From contig CAYQDR010000024.1 of assembly GCA_964416315.1 (NCBI GenBank), forward strand, positions 1 to 46,688: a stretch of DNA of 46,688 nucleotides, written 5' to 3'. Below the pieces are notes generated by a model, which was not told the DNA's origin, ran no database searches, and saw only the letters and a list, made by a program, of their open reading frames with translations. The stretch is from CAYQDR01 sp964416315 (GTDB taxonomy: Bacteria > Methylomirabilota > Methylomirabilia > Rokubacteriales > DASRDR01). Within the stretch, counting starts at the first letter, position 1. Each line of letters opens with the position of its first letter. The translations under genes and the position numbers were made by a program. Below, one piece after another: positions 7,046 to 14,861 of this stretch.

Positions 7046-8434
7046 CTACCCCTGGAACTCCCGAGCCTGGATGCCGTAGCGCCTCATCTTCAGATACAGG
7101 GTCTTGTAGTCGGTCCGAAGCAGCCGGGCCGCCTCGCTCTTGTTCCCCCGAGCGGCCTGCAGGGCCTGACGGATCGCCTGCCGCTCCATCTCGGCAGTTG
7201 CCTTGCCCCTCACCTCTCTCAGGGAAAGCCCCGCCGCTCCCGGCGCTCCGGCTGACGCCCACGCCGGGCCCTCGGCCCCCAGGCCCGTCAGGTGCTCCGG
7301 GCGAATGAGGCCCGGAGCCAGCAGGAGGGCCTGGCGAATGACGTTCCGCAGCTCCCGGGCATTGCCCGGCCAGGAATGCCGGAGCAGACGCTGGGCCGCC
7401 TCCTCCGCGATCCCGTGCACCGGCCGCTTGAGCTCCATACTGACCTCATCCATGAAGCGCTTGGCCAGGTAGAGGATGTCTTCCTGCCGCGCCCTGAGCG
7501 GGGGCAGGCTGATGGTGAACTCCGCCAGGCGGTAGTAGAGATCCTGCCTGAACCGGCCCGCCCGCATCTCGCCCTCCAGGGCAACATTGGAGGCGGCAAT
7601 GATCCGCACATTCACCGGCGCGGCGCGCTTGCCCCCCAGGAGCCGCACCTGGCGCTCCTGCAGCACCCGCAGAAGCTTCGCCTGGGTGGGCAGGGGGAGG
7701 TTAGCGATCTCGTCCAGGAAGAGGCTCCCCCCCTCGGCCAGCTGAAAATGCCCCTCCTTCCTCCGGTCCGCCCCGGTAAAGGCCCCCTTCTCGTAGCCGA
7801 ACAGCTCCGATTCGATCAGGCTCTCGGGCATCGCCCCGCAGTCCAGCCCGATAAAGGGCTTCGCATGCCGGGCGCTCTGCTGGTGGATGGCCCGGGCCAC
7901 CAGCTCCTTCCCCGTCCCCGTCTCCCCCTGGATGAGCACCGTGAAGGCCGACCCCGCCACCTGCTTGACCTGCTCGATGACCTTCTGGATCTCCCCGCTC
8001 GGGCCCATCAGCTCCCTCAGCGAGCCGCCCTCGCGCAGCTGACTCCTCAGCTCCTCCACCTCGGCCAGCAGCGCCTGCCGCTCCAGGGCCCGCCGCACGG
8101 TCAGGATGATCTCATCGTTTTGAAACGGCTTGGTGAGGTAGTCGTTGGCCCCGAGCCGCATGGCCTGAACGGCGGTGGGAATGTCCCCGTAGGCCGTGAG
8201 CATGATCACCGGCACTTGGGGAGCCATCGCCTTGAGCTTCTTCAGCGTCGTTATCCCGTCCAGCCCCGGCATCCTCAGATCCAAGATGACGGCCGCGGGA
8301 GCCTCGGCCATGACCCGGTCCAGGGCGGCCTGGCCCTCCGCCGCCGCAACTGCCTCGAAGCCCTCCGCCCGGAGAACCCCGGTGAGGAGGCAGCGCATGT
8401 CGGGCTCGTCATCCACCACCAGGATCTTTGCCAC
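7046..8434 (-). CDS. NtrC-family sigma54-dependent response regulator
   Basis: This 462-residue protein has a receiver domain (phospho-acceptor Asp52, Lys102), an AAA+ domain with Walker A GETGTGKE at 170-177, the sigma54 contact loop GAFTGA at 217-222 and Walker B LFLDE near 238-242, and a Fis-type helix-turn-helix at the C-terminus (AIRQALQAARGNKSEAARLL). It should activate sigma54 promoters when phosphorylated. In Serratia a related activator, GvrA, is needed for gas vesicle production, which supports a similar role here. GTG at 8434 is preceded by GAGG at suitable spacing and overlaps the upstream gene by 26 bases. Its receiver domain is strikingly similar to that of the upstream REC-HisKA gene. 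Confidence 0.95.
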   Translation of the reverse strand: MAKILVVDDEPDMRCLLTGVLRAEGFEAVAAAEGQAALDRVMAEAPAAVILDLRMPGLDGITTLKKLKAMAPQVPVIMLTAYGDIPTAVQAMRLGANDYLTKPFQNDEIILTVRRALERQALLAEVEELRSQLREGGSLRELMGPSGEIQKVIEQVKQVAGSAFTVLIQGETGTGKELVARAIHQQSARHAKPFIGLDCGAMPESLIESELFGYEKGAFTGADRRKEGHFQLAEGGSLFLDEIANLPLPTQAKLLRVLQERQVRLLGGKRAAPVNVRIIAASNVALEGEMRAGRFRQDLYYRLAEFTISLPPLRARQEDILYLAKRFMDEVSMELKRPVHGIAEEAAQRLLRHSWPGNARELRNVIRQALLLAPGLIRPEHLTGLGAEGPAWASAGAPGAAGLSLREVRGKATAEMERQAIRQALQAARGNKSEAARLLRTDYKTLYLKMRRYGIQAREFQG

Positions 8435-9083
8435 TTGCGGTCCTCGAATTCACGAAATCCAGCATTGGTCCGACCCCCGGCTGGAACGTGGCAACGGGCT
8501 CCACGATAGAGGAAAGCCGTCGGACTACTCGGGCGATTCGGTCGCAGCTCTCGATGATCACCCTTGCCCTGTTGGCAGCCCTCGGTTCCCTCAGCTCTCC
8601 CTCCAGCATCTGGGCCTGGCCAAGGATAGCAGTCAGGGGGTTGTTAATCTCGTGGCTCATGGCGCGCGCCGCCAGGAGGAGAGTCCCGACCCTGGCGGTC
8701 CTGAGACGCTCTGCCTCCAGTTCCCTCTTTTCCAACGCTCTCCTGACGGTAAAGACGATCTCATCGTGTTCAAAGGGCTTGGTGAGGTAGTCGTAGGCTC
8801 CGAGCCGCATGGCCTGAACGGCGGAGGGCAGATCCGCATAGGCTGTGACAATGACGACGGGCAGTTGGGGATCCATCGCCTTCGTTCGCTCCAGGACCTG
8901 GATGCCATCGAGCACCGGCATCTTGAGATCCAGGAGGATGACGTCCGGGGAGTGGCGCGAAATCTGCTCCAGGGCAGCCTGGCCGTCCTCTGCCGCGGCC
9001 ACGTCGAAGCCCTCCGCCCGGAGGACCCCGGCGAGGAGCCAGCGCATGTCGGGCTCGTCATCCACCACCAGGACCTTGCGCAT
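8409..9083 (-). CDS. Receiver-HisKA protein lacking the kinase ATPase domain
   Basis: The 224-residue protein has a receiver domain (MRKVLVVDDEPDMR, Asp52, Lys102) followed by a HisKA dimerisation and phospho-acceptor helix with MSHEINNPLTAILGQ, His144. The reading frame ends about 80 residues later with no N, G1 or G2 box, so it cannot hydrolyse ATP by itself. It may accept phosphate from a separate kinase and act as a phosphotransfer module, or be a kinase that lost its ATPase domain. The receiver shares long identical stretches with that of the downstream NtrC-type protein, pointing to recent duplication. ATG at 9083 is 11 bases after the previous stop; no frameshifted ATPase remnant was seen downstream. 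Confidence 0.85.
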   Translation of the reverse strand: MRKVLVVDDEPDMRWLLAGVLRAEGFDVAAAEDGQAALEQISRHSPDVILLDLKMPVLDGIQVLERTKAMDPQLPVVIVTAYADLPSAVQAMRLGAYDYLTKPFEHDEIVFTVRRALEKRELEAERLRTARVGTLLLAARAMSHEINNPLTAILGQAQMLEGELREPRAANRARVIIESCDRIARVVRRLSSIVEPVATFQPGVGPMLDFVNSRTASGKDPGGG

Positions 9084-9094
9084 CGCCGGCTCCC

Positions 9095-10615
9095 TTATCC
9101 CACGCAGGCCTGAACCCTCTCGGCGGCCACCGCCGGCAGAAGGATGGTGAACCGGGTTCCGCGCCCCTCCTGGCTCTCCACGGTCATCCTCCCCCGGTGG
9201 GCCTCCACGTGGCGGAGGGCGATGGCCAGCCCTAACCCCGTCCCCCGCTCTCGGGTGGTGAAGAACGCGTCGAAGATGCGGTCGAGGTACTCCGCAGGGA
9301 TTCCCCGGCCGGTGTCCATAACCTCCAGCCGGACCCATTCCGAGGGCTCGAAGACGGCCCCGAGCGTGATGCTTCCGCCGCCCTCCATCGCTTGGACGGC
9401 GTTGAGGAGGAGGTTGAGGAACACGTGCTGGAGTTGCTCCGGGTCGCCCCGGATACGGGGGAGGGCAGGGGCATACTGGCGCACGACCTTCACCCCCTGT
9501 TTCTCGAACTCCCCGCTGAGCAGATGACAGGCTCGATCCAGGGACTCGGTCACATCCAGGAACTCCAGCGATGGTTCCCTCGGCCTGGCAAAGCTCATGA
9601 GCTCTCGGATCGTGCTGTCGGCCGTCGCCGCGTTCCGGTGGATGACCTCAAGGTACTCTCGGGCCTCGCGCCGGCGGTCGCCAGGGCGCCTGAGCAGGAA
9701 CTGCGCCGAGCCCCCGATGATGGCCAGCGCATTGCCCAGCTCGTGGGCCAGTCCCGCGGCGAACTGGCCTACGGCCGCAAGTTTCTCCGCGTTGTGAAGG
9801 TAGCGCGTCTGGTGGACTTTCTCCGTGACGTCTCTGATGTGCTCGACGATCTCCATCGGCCGTTCCCCCTCGTCAGCCAGGGGGTAGCTGAAGACTTCCA
9901 GATACCGACAGCCCGAACCGGCATTCCCCCGTGACATGCTGGCCGAGGCCCCTCGGCCGGTGGTAAAGGTCTCCAGGGCCGGGCACCCGTGGCAGACCTG
10001 TTCCCGGCCGAACAGCTCCCGGTGACAGTTCCGGCCGATCAAGGCCTCGGCCGGGGTGCCTGAGAGCGCGGCGGCCCCCTCGTTGGCGGCCACGATCGAG
10101 AAAGTCTGATCGACGATGACGAGGGAATCGGTGATCCCGTTGAACACCCCGCGGAGCCGGCGCCGGCTTTCGACCAGCGCGGCAGTCCTGGCCTGGACTC
10201 GCTGCTCCAACTCCGCAAGCCAGGCCTCCTTTTCGGAGACTAGCTGGAAGCGCTCCAGAGCCTGCTTCACCCTGTGCACGAGGAGCTCAACGTCAGGGGG
10301 CTTCAGGAGATAATCGAAGGCGCCCTGCCGGATGGCCTGGATGGCCGACCCGAGGTCGGCGTGACCAGTGATGACCAGGATCTCGGTCCGCGGGCTGGCC
10401 GCCTTGATCGCCCTCATGAGCGTGAGGCCATCGGTGTTGGGCATCGCGAGATCGGTGATGACAAGGGGAGGACGCTCTCGCTGGAAGACCTCAAAGGCCT
10501 CGGTCCCGTCACGGGCCAGCAGAACCTCACAGCCCGCAAAGCGCATAACGTCGGCGATCAGGTCGAGGACGTCCTGATCGTCATCGACCACCAGAACCCT
10601 GTTGTTCTCTGCCAT
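9095..10615 (-). CDS. Receiver-PAS-histidine kinase with Cys-rich PAS motif
   Basis: This 506-residue soluble protein has an N-terminal receiver (Asp55), a coiled-coil linker (LAELEQRVQARTAAL), a PAS domain around 155-270, a HisKA domain with HELGNALA (His near 291), and an ATPase domain with LQHVFLNLLLNAVQAM, MDTGRGIP and RGTGLGLAI. The PAS domain carries CHRELFG followed by CHGCP, a cysteine group seen in some sensor kinases that may respond to redox state or bind a metal or cluster; that part is inference. It is the first gene of the operon, with a near-consensus sigma54 promoter about 100 bases upstream. It may signal to the REC-HisKA protein and the NtrC-type activator downstream. Confidence 0.92.
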   Translation of the reverse strand: MAENNRVLVVDDDQDVLDLIADVMRFAGCEVLLARDGTEAFEVFQRERPPLVITDLAMPNTDGLTLMRAIKAASPRTEILVITGHADLGSAIQAIRQGAFDYLLKPPDVELLVHRVKQALERFQLVSEKEAWLAELEQRVQARTAALVESRRRLRGVFNGITDSLVIVDQTFSIVAANEGAAALSGTPAEALIGRNCHRELFGREQVCHGCPALETFTTGRGASASMSRGNAGSGCRYLEVFSYPLADEGERPMEIVEHIRDVTEKVHQTRYLHNAEKLAAVGQFAAGLAHELGNALAIIGGSAQFLLRRPGDRRREAREYLEVIHRNAATADSTIRELMSFARPREPSLEFLDVTESLDRACHLLSGEFEKQGVKVVRQYAPALPRIRGDPEQLQHVFLNLLLNAVQAMEGGGSITLGAVFEPSEWVRLEVMDTGRGIPAEYLDRIFDAFFTTRERGTGLGLAIALRHVEAHRGRMTVESQEGRGTRFTILLPAVAAERVQACVG

Positions 10616-10728
10616 GGTTCCGCCCTCGCCTCAGGGGATGACGCTCTGAGGAAACCCCAGGCCGTCCAGTCGGGGACCGGGACGCGGAACCCTTTCCGGT
10701 CCCGGGGCGTACGCGGCCTTCCATCACC

Positions 10729-10743
10729 GCAAGACCTGTGCCA
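10729..10743 (-). promoter_or_regulatory. Sigma54 (-24/-12) promoter of regulator-gas vesicle operon
   Basis: On the minus strand the sequence is TGGCACAGGTCTTGC, which matches TGGCACGNNNNTTGC at all fixed positions except one. GG and GC are at the exact 10-base interval. The predicted transcription start is near 10717, giving a leader of about 100 bases before the first kinase gene. It lies in a non-coding spacer and upstream of a gene set that encodes an NtrC-type activator, so autoregulation is plausible. Confidence 0.8.
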
Positions 10744-10774
10744 CGGATTTCGGGCTCTACTCCCCGAGCAGTCC

Positions 10775-10825
10775 CCTGATGGGCCAGCGACTCCGGGTCA
10801 ACAGGTTGCGCGGCGAGCCATCAGG
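10775..10825 (-). promoter_or_regulatory. Inverted repeat, candidate activator site upstream of sigma54 promoter
   Basis: CCTGATGG at 10775-10782 and CCATCAGG at 10818-10825 are perfect 8-base inverted arms with centres 43 bases apart, close to four helical turns. They sit about 58-108 bases upstream of the predicted start, where NtrC-type proteins usually bind. GTTGC and GCAAC arms also flank the second half. Confidence 0.4.
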
Positions 10826-10997
10826 TACCTTGGCAACGACGAGACGTTAACCGCCCGCACACAAAGCAGACGCCGTCGCCGGCCATCGGTATGCTCAACA
10901 AGGGCCTCAAGAAAATCGCGTCCCTCACCGACTTGGGCGGCCAACAACTTCACGACCTGCGAGCCTGACCTGCCCTAACTCTTACCAGCGGCCTTCT

Positions 10998-11043
10998 ACC
11001 TCCGCGGCCGCGGTGGGCCTCGAGTCCCCGTTCCCACAGATAG
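10998..11043 (-). pseudogene. Duplicated 3' end of cobalamin adenosyltransferase gene
   Basis: Read on the minus strand, this segment encodes YLWERGLEAHRG, matching the C-terminal YLWERGLEAHRR of the adjacent adenosyltransferase gene. The final codons are shifted by one deleted base, but a TAG stop remains at the same place. Several differences are synonymous, so this looks like the decayed end of a related gene and not a fresh copy. It lies at the edge of the gas vesicle region. Confidence 0.6.
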
Positions 11044-11052
11044 GTCCTCGGA

Positions 11053-11104
11053 GGGGGGAGGAAAGGTTGCGCGGGCGAAGCCCGCGCTCGGAGCGCTTCG
11101 TTCC
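11053..11104. repeat. Dispersed palindromic repeat, copy 1
   Basis: A hairpin with arms GCGCGGGC and GCCCGCGC around GAA is followed by CTCGGAGCG. The same order, GGTTGCGC then hairpin then GCTCGGAGCG, occurs at 16351-16380. The remainder of the 10,616-11,148 spacer holds the sigma54 promoter, the duplicated gene end and no convincing gene. Confidence 0.6.
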
Positions 11105-11148
11105 CGACCGTGAGGCCGACTGGGCGTTTCTCTGGTTGTTGAGCGGGG

Positions 11149-11760
11149 CTACTTCCGCGGCCGGCGGTGGGCCTCGAGCCCGCGCTCCCAGAGGTACTCG
11201 CGCTCCCGGAGCCGCTTGGCCACCCATCGGGAGAGGACGAAGAGAAGATCGCCCAACCGGTTCACGTACTTGAGTGGCCACTCGCCCTGCGGCTCGGCGC
11301 GGGCGAGCCGCAGGATCTCCCGCTCGGCGCGCCGGCAGACCGTGCGGGCCTGGTGGAGGAAGGCCCCGACGCGGCCCCCGCCGGGCAGCACGAAAGACTT
11401 GAGCGGCAGGAGCTCCTTCTGGCACTGGTCGATCAGGCGCTCGAGCTCGCGGACCTCGGCCGCGCCGACCCGGTACATCCCCTCGTAGGCCGCCTCGTCC
11501 GGGGTGGCCAGCTCGCTCCCCAGGTCGAAGAGCTGGCCCTGCAGCCGTCTCAGCACTTCGTCCAGCCACCGGTGCCCCTCGCCCTCGCCGATCCGCTCGG
11601 CATTGAAGACGCGCGCGAGCCCGATGATGGCGTTGAGCTCGTCGAGCGTGCCGTAGGCCTCGATCCGTGGCGCGTCCTTCGGGACCCGCTTGCCGCCTAC
11701 GAGCGCCGTCTCCCCTCGGTCTCCGGTGCGGGTGTAGACGCGGGTGATGCGGATCGGCAT
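11149..11760 (-). CDS. ATP:cob(I)alamin adenosyltransferase, PduO type
   Basis: The 203-residue protein converts cob(I)alamin and ATP to adenosylcobalamin in the cytoplasm. It has the PduO-type N-terminal signature RVYTRTGDRGETALVGG, the YGTLDELNA segment, and the C-terminal RAEREILRLA and KYVNRLGDLLFVLSRW motif that lines the active site. ATG at 11760 has GGAGG 8 bases upstream; longer in-frame extension toward 12801 is a shadow of the dehydrogenase gene. It is transcribed away from the alcohol dehydrogenase gene across a 147-base spacer. A decayed copy of its last 16 codons lies just downstream. Confidence 0.95.
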   Translation of the reverse strand: MPIRITRVYTRTGDRGETALVGGKRVPKDAPRIEAYGTLDELNAIIGLARVFNAERIGEGEGHRWLDEVLRRLQGQLFDLGSELATPDEAAYEGMYRVGAAEVRELERLIDQCQKELLPLKSFVLPGGGRVGAFLHQARTVCRRAEREILRLARAEPQGEWPLKYVNRLGDLLFVLSRWVAKRLREREYLWERGLEAHRRPRK

Positions 11761-11792
11761 CGGCGTGTCCTCCTCGCTGGCCCGAGCTCGCC

Positions 11793-11816
11793 GTGGGGGC
11801 GCCCGTCGGCCCCCAC
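11793..11816. other. Inverted repeat in divergent spacer
   Basis: GTGGGGGC and GCCCCCAC are perfect 8-base arms separated by 8 bases, midway between the divergent adenosyltransferase and alcohol dehydrogenase genes. It could be an operator or a hairpin. A TTGACA box at 11840-11845 on the plus strand has no clear -10 partner. Confidence 0.3.
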
Positions 11817-11907
11817 GATGGTCGCCTCCGCGGAGCGACTTGACAAGGGGCGCGCTGGCGCGGCAGGGTGAAGCGCCCGGAGAGCCGAGGGGAGGAGGCC
11901 CACGCGC

Positions 11908-13011
11908 ATGAAAGCCGCCGTGCTGCCCGCCGTCGGCGCTGCCCTCGTCGTCGAGGACATCCCGGTGCCGAAGCCGCGCGCCGGCGAGGTGCTCCTCCGC
12001 GTGCGCGCCTGCGGCGTCTGCCACACCGACCTCCACGTCGTCAAGGGCGAGGTGCGCTTCCCCACGCCGGCGGTCCTCGGCCACGAGGTCTCCGGGGTCG
12101 TCGAGGAGGTCGGCCCCGGGGTCGCGGGCCTCGAGCGTGGCACGCCGGTGGTCGCCTCGTTCATCATGCCCTGCGCCCGCTGCCGCTTCTGCCTGGCGGG
12201 CCGGGACGACCTCTGCGAGACCTTCTTCGCGCTGAACCGCCTGAAGGGTGTCCTCTACGACGGCGAGAGCCGGCTCGCCCGGGTGGACGGCAGCCCGCTC
12301 GCCATGTACAGCATGGCGGGGCTTGCCGAGTACTGCGTGGTCCCGGCCACCGACGTTTTCCGGGTGCCCCCCGCGCTGCCGCTCGAGGAGGCGTGCATCC
12401 TCGGCTGCGCGATCATGACGGCCTACGGGGCCGTCAAGCACCAGGCCGCGCTCCGGCCCGCCGAGACCGTCGCAGTCGTCGGCGTCGGCGGCGTCGGGTC
12501 GAACGTGATCCAGCTGGCGCGGGTGTGCGGCGCTGCCCGGATCATCGCCGTGGACGTCCGGCCCGAGAAGCTCGACGCCGCCCGCCAGCTCGGCGCGACC
12601 GACGGCGTGGACGCGAGCGCGGGCGACCCCGTGGCGGAGGTCCGCCGGCTCACGGGCGGCGAGGGCGTGGACGTCGCGTTCGAGGTCCTCGGCCGGGCGG
12701 AGACGGTGACGGCCGCCTTCCGGATGGCGCGGGACGGGGGTCGGGTGGTCGTGATCGGGATCGCCCCGGGCCAGACCGCCGCGCCGATCGAGATCACGCA
12801 CCTGGTCCGCCGCGGGATCCGCCTCCAGGGGTCGTACGGCGCCCGCGTGCGCGCCGACATGCCGGAGATCCTCGCGCTCGCCGCGTCGGGCCGGCTCAGC
12901 GTCACGCAGCCGATCTCGCGCCGTTACCCGCTCGCGGAGGCCGACGCGGCGTACAAGGCCCTGGACCGCGGCGAGATCACCGGCCGTGCTATTGTCGTCA
13001 TGGGGCCATGA
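11908..13011 (+). CDS. Zinc-dependent alcohol dehydrogenase (MDR family)
   Basis: The 367-residue protein belongs to the medium-chain dehydrogenases. It shows the catalytic zinc ligands in ACGVCHTDLH and the GHEVSG segment, four structural zinc cysteines in CARCRFCLAGRDDLC near residues 90-104, and the NAD(P) loop VGVGGVGSN near 190-198. It should oxidise an alcohol or reduce an aldehyde; the substrate is unknown. ATG at 11908 follows GGGGAGGAGG. Its stop overlaps the next start by ATGA, pairing it tightly with the aldehyde ferredoxin oxidoreductase, so an alcohol-aldehyde-acid sequence is plausible. Confidence 0.93.
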   Translation: MKAAVLPAVGAALVVEDIPVPKPRAGEVLLRVRACGVCHTDLHVVKGEVRFPTPAVLGHEVSGVVEEVGPGVAGLERGTPVVASFIMPCARCRFCLAGRDDLCETFFALNRLKGVLYDGESRLARVDGSPLAMYSMAGLAEYCVVPATDVFRVPPALPLEEACILGCAIMTAYGAVKHQAALRPAETVAVVGVGGVGSNVIQLARVCGAARIIAVDVRPEKLDAARQLGATDGVDASAGDPVAEVRRLTGGEGVDVAFEVLGRAETVTAAFRMARDGGRVVVIGIAPGQTAAPIEITHLVRRGIRLQGSYGARVRADMPEILALAASGRLSVTQPISRRYPLAEADAAYKALDRGEITGRAIVVMGP

Positions 13012-14861
13012 CCGGCTACGGCGGACGCGTCCTCTCCGTCAACCTCACGACCGGCGGGAGCCAGATCCGCGCCCTCGACGACAGAACCCTGCGCGCGTTC
13101 CTCGGCGGAAACGGGCTCGCGGTCCGCCTCCTCTGGGAGGCCGTGCCGCCGGGCATCGACCCCTTCCACCCGGCGAACGCCATCGCCCTCGGCGTCGGGC
13201 CGATCACCGACACGCTCGTCCCCGGCAACAGCCGCGCCTGCATCGCCACGAAGTCGCCACTGACCGGGCTCTTCTTCGACTCGACCTTCGGCGGCCGGTT
13301 CCCCGCGACGCTCAAGCGGACCGGGTTCGACGCCGTCGTCGTCACCGGCCAGGCCCCGCACCCCGTCTACCTCCGCGTGGACGAGGCGGGGGCGACGCTC
13401 GAGGACGCGCGGGCCCTCTGGGGGCGGACGACCCGGGAGACGGTCGAGGCGATCCAGGCGGTCCGGGGATCCGAGGCCGACGCGCTCGCTATCGGTCCCG
13501 CAGGGGAGCACCGTGTGCGGTTCGCGTGCCTCGCGCATTACTGGAAGAACCGCGAGGGCGTCGCGGGCCGTGGCGGGATCGGCGCCGTCTTCGGCGCGAA
13601 GAACCTGAAGGCGATCTGCGTCGCCGGGAGCCGGAAGACCGGCGTGGCCGACCCGGCGCGCCTCAAGCGGCTCATCGACGAGACGCGGGAGCCGATGAAG
13701 AAGGGAACGCAGAACCTCTCCATCTACGGCACCCCGTTCCTCACCGGCCCGATCAACGCCCTGGGCGGGCTCGGGAGCTACAACCTCCGCCAGGAGGTCT
13801 TCGCCGAGGCCAAGGTCATCGACGGGGCGTCCCTGAAGGAGCACTACCACGACCGGGACACGACGTGCCTGAAGTGTCCGGTGGCCTGCGGCAAGCAGTT
13901 CGCCGTCCCCGACGACGTGCCGGGCTACGGCGGCGTCCGCGGCAAGATGCCCGAGTACGAGACCCTCTTCGCGTTCGGCTCGATGCTGGGGAACGCGAAC
14001 GCCCCGAGCATCATCCAGGCGAACATCCTCTGCGACCTCCTCGGACTCGACTCGATCTCGATGGGGGTGACCCTCGCCTGCGTCGCCGAGTGTATCGAGC
14101 TGGGCCTCCTCCGCCCGGAGGAGGTCGGGGTGCCCTTCGGCTGGGGCGACCACGCCGGGATGATCCGCCTGATCGAGCAGACGGCCCGGCGCGAGGGGTT
14201 CGGCGACCGCCTGGCCGAGGGCTCGTCGCGCCTCGCCGCGGCGATCGGTCGGGGGGCGGAGCGGCTCCCGTACGCGGTCAAGCGGCTCGAGCTGCCGGCG
14301 CACTCGGCGCGCGCGCTGAAGGGGATGTCGATCGGCTACGCGACCGCGACCCGCGGCGGCAGCCACCACGACACGCGGCCGACCCCGCAGTACGCGCCGG
14401 GGTTCGATCGCCGCTCGACGGAGGACAAGCCCGCCTTCGCCGCGAAGAGCCAGCACTTCACCGCGGTGGACGACAGCCTCGTGATGTGCCGGTTCACCTC
14501 CGAGCGGGGCTTCGGCCTGTTCGTCAACGACGCGTACGCGGGCCTTGTCTCGGCGGTCACGGGGTGGGACGTGGACACGGCGGAGCTCGAGCGGATCGGC
14601 GAGCGCATCGTCAACCTCGAGCGGCTCTTCAACGCCCGCGAGGGCGTCCGCCGCAAGGACGACGTCCTCCCGTGGCGGGTGATGCACGAGCCGATCCCGG
14701 ACGGGCCCTCGGCGGGGATGTACTGCCCGCCGGCCGAGCTCGACCGGATGCTCGACGCCTACTACGCGCTGCGCGGCTGGGACGCGGACGGGGTCCCGAC
14801 GCCCGCGCGCCTCCGCGCTCTCGGCCTCGACGCCATCCCTGGGGCGACACCCTCACCCTAG
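13008..14861 (+). CDS. Aldehyde ferredoxin oxidoreductase family (tungstopterin enzyme)
   Basis: The 617-residue protein has the standard AOR order: N-terminal GYGGRVLSVNLTTG, the pterin-binding region with PLTGLFFDSTFGGRF and GRGGIGAVFGAKNLKA, then an iron-sulfur site with CLKCPVAC near residues 286-293 and a distant Cys in SLVMCRF near 494. These enzymes oxidise aldehydes to acids with ferredoxin, using a tungsten or molybdenum bis-pterin cofactor. The ATG overlaps the dehydrogenase stop by ATGA. Its own stop overlaps that of the convergent SDR gene. Members of this family vary in substrate, so the specific aldehyde cannot be named. Confidence 0.95.
   Translation: MTGYGGRVLSVNLTTGGSQIRALDDRTLRAFLGGNGLAVRLLWEAVPPGIDPFHPANAIALGVGPITDTLVPGNSRACIATKSPLTGLFFDSTFGGRFPATLKRTGFDAVVVTGQAPHPVYLRVDEAGATLEDARALWGRTTRETVEAIQAVRGSEADALAIGPAGEHRVRFACLAHYWKNREGVAGRGGIGAVFGAKNLKAICVAGSRKTGVADPARLKRLIDETREPMKKGTQNLSIYGTPFLTGPINALGGLGSYNLRQEVFAEAKVIDGASLKEHYHDRDTTCLKCPVACGKQFAVPDDVPGYGGVRGKMPEYETLFAFGSMLGNANAPSIIQANILCDLLGLDSISMGVTLACVAECIELGLLRPEEVGVPFGWGDHAGMIRLIEQTARREGFGDRLAEGSSRLAAAIGRGAERLPYAVKRLELPAHSARALKGMSIGYATATRGGSHHDTRPTPQYAPGFDRRSTEDKPAFAAKSQHFTAVDDSLVMCRFTSERGFGLFVNDAYAGLVSAVTGWDVDTAELERIGERIVNLERLFNAREGVRRKDDVLPWRVMHEPIPDGPSAGMYCPPAELDRMLDAYYALRGWDADGVPTPARLRALGLDAIPGATPSP

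Noticed and set aside
10891..10970. Short plus-strand frame beginning MLNKGLKK in the spacer before the kinase
   Set aside because: It has about 25 codons and no ribosome binding site or similarity.
11149..12801. 550-residue form of the adenosyltransferase
   Set aside because: The first two thirds is antisense to the alcohol dehydrogenase; the family starts at the ATG at 11760 with a good ribosome binding site.
12924..14687. 587-codon minus-strand frame opposite the aldehyde oxidoreductase
   Set aside because: Charged, repetitive composition and no family features; the plus-strand enzyme is complete.
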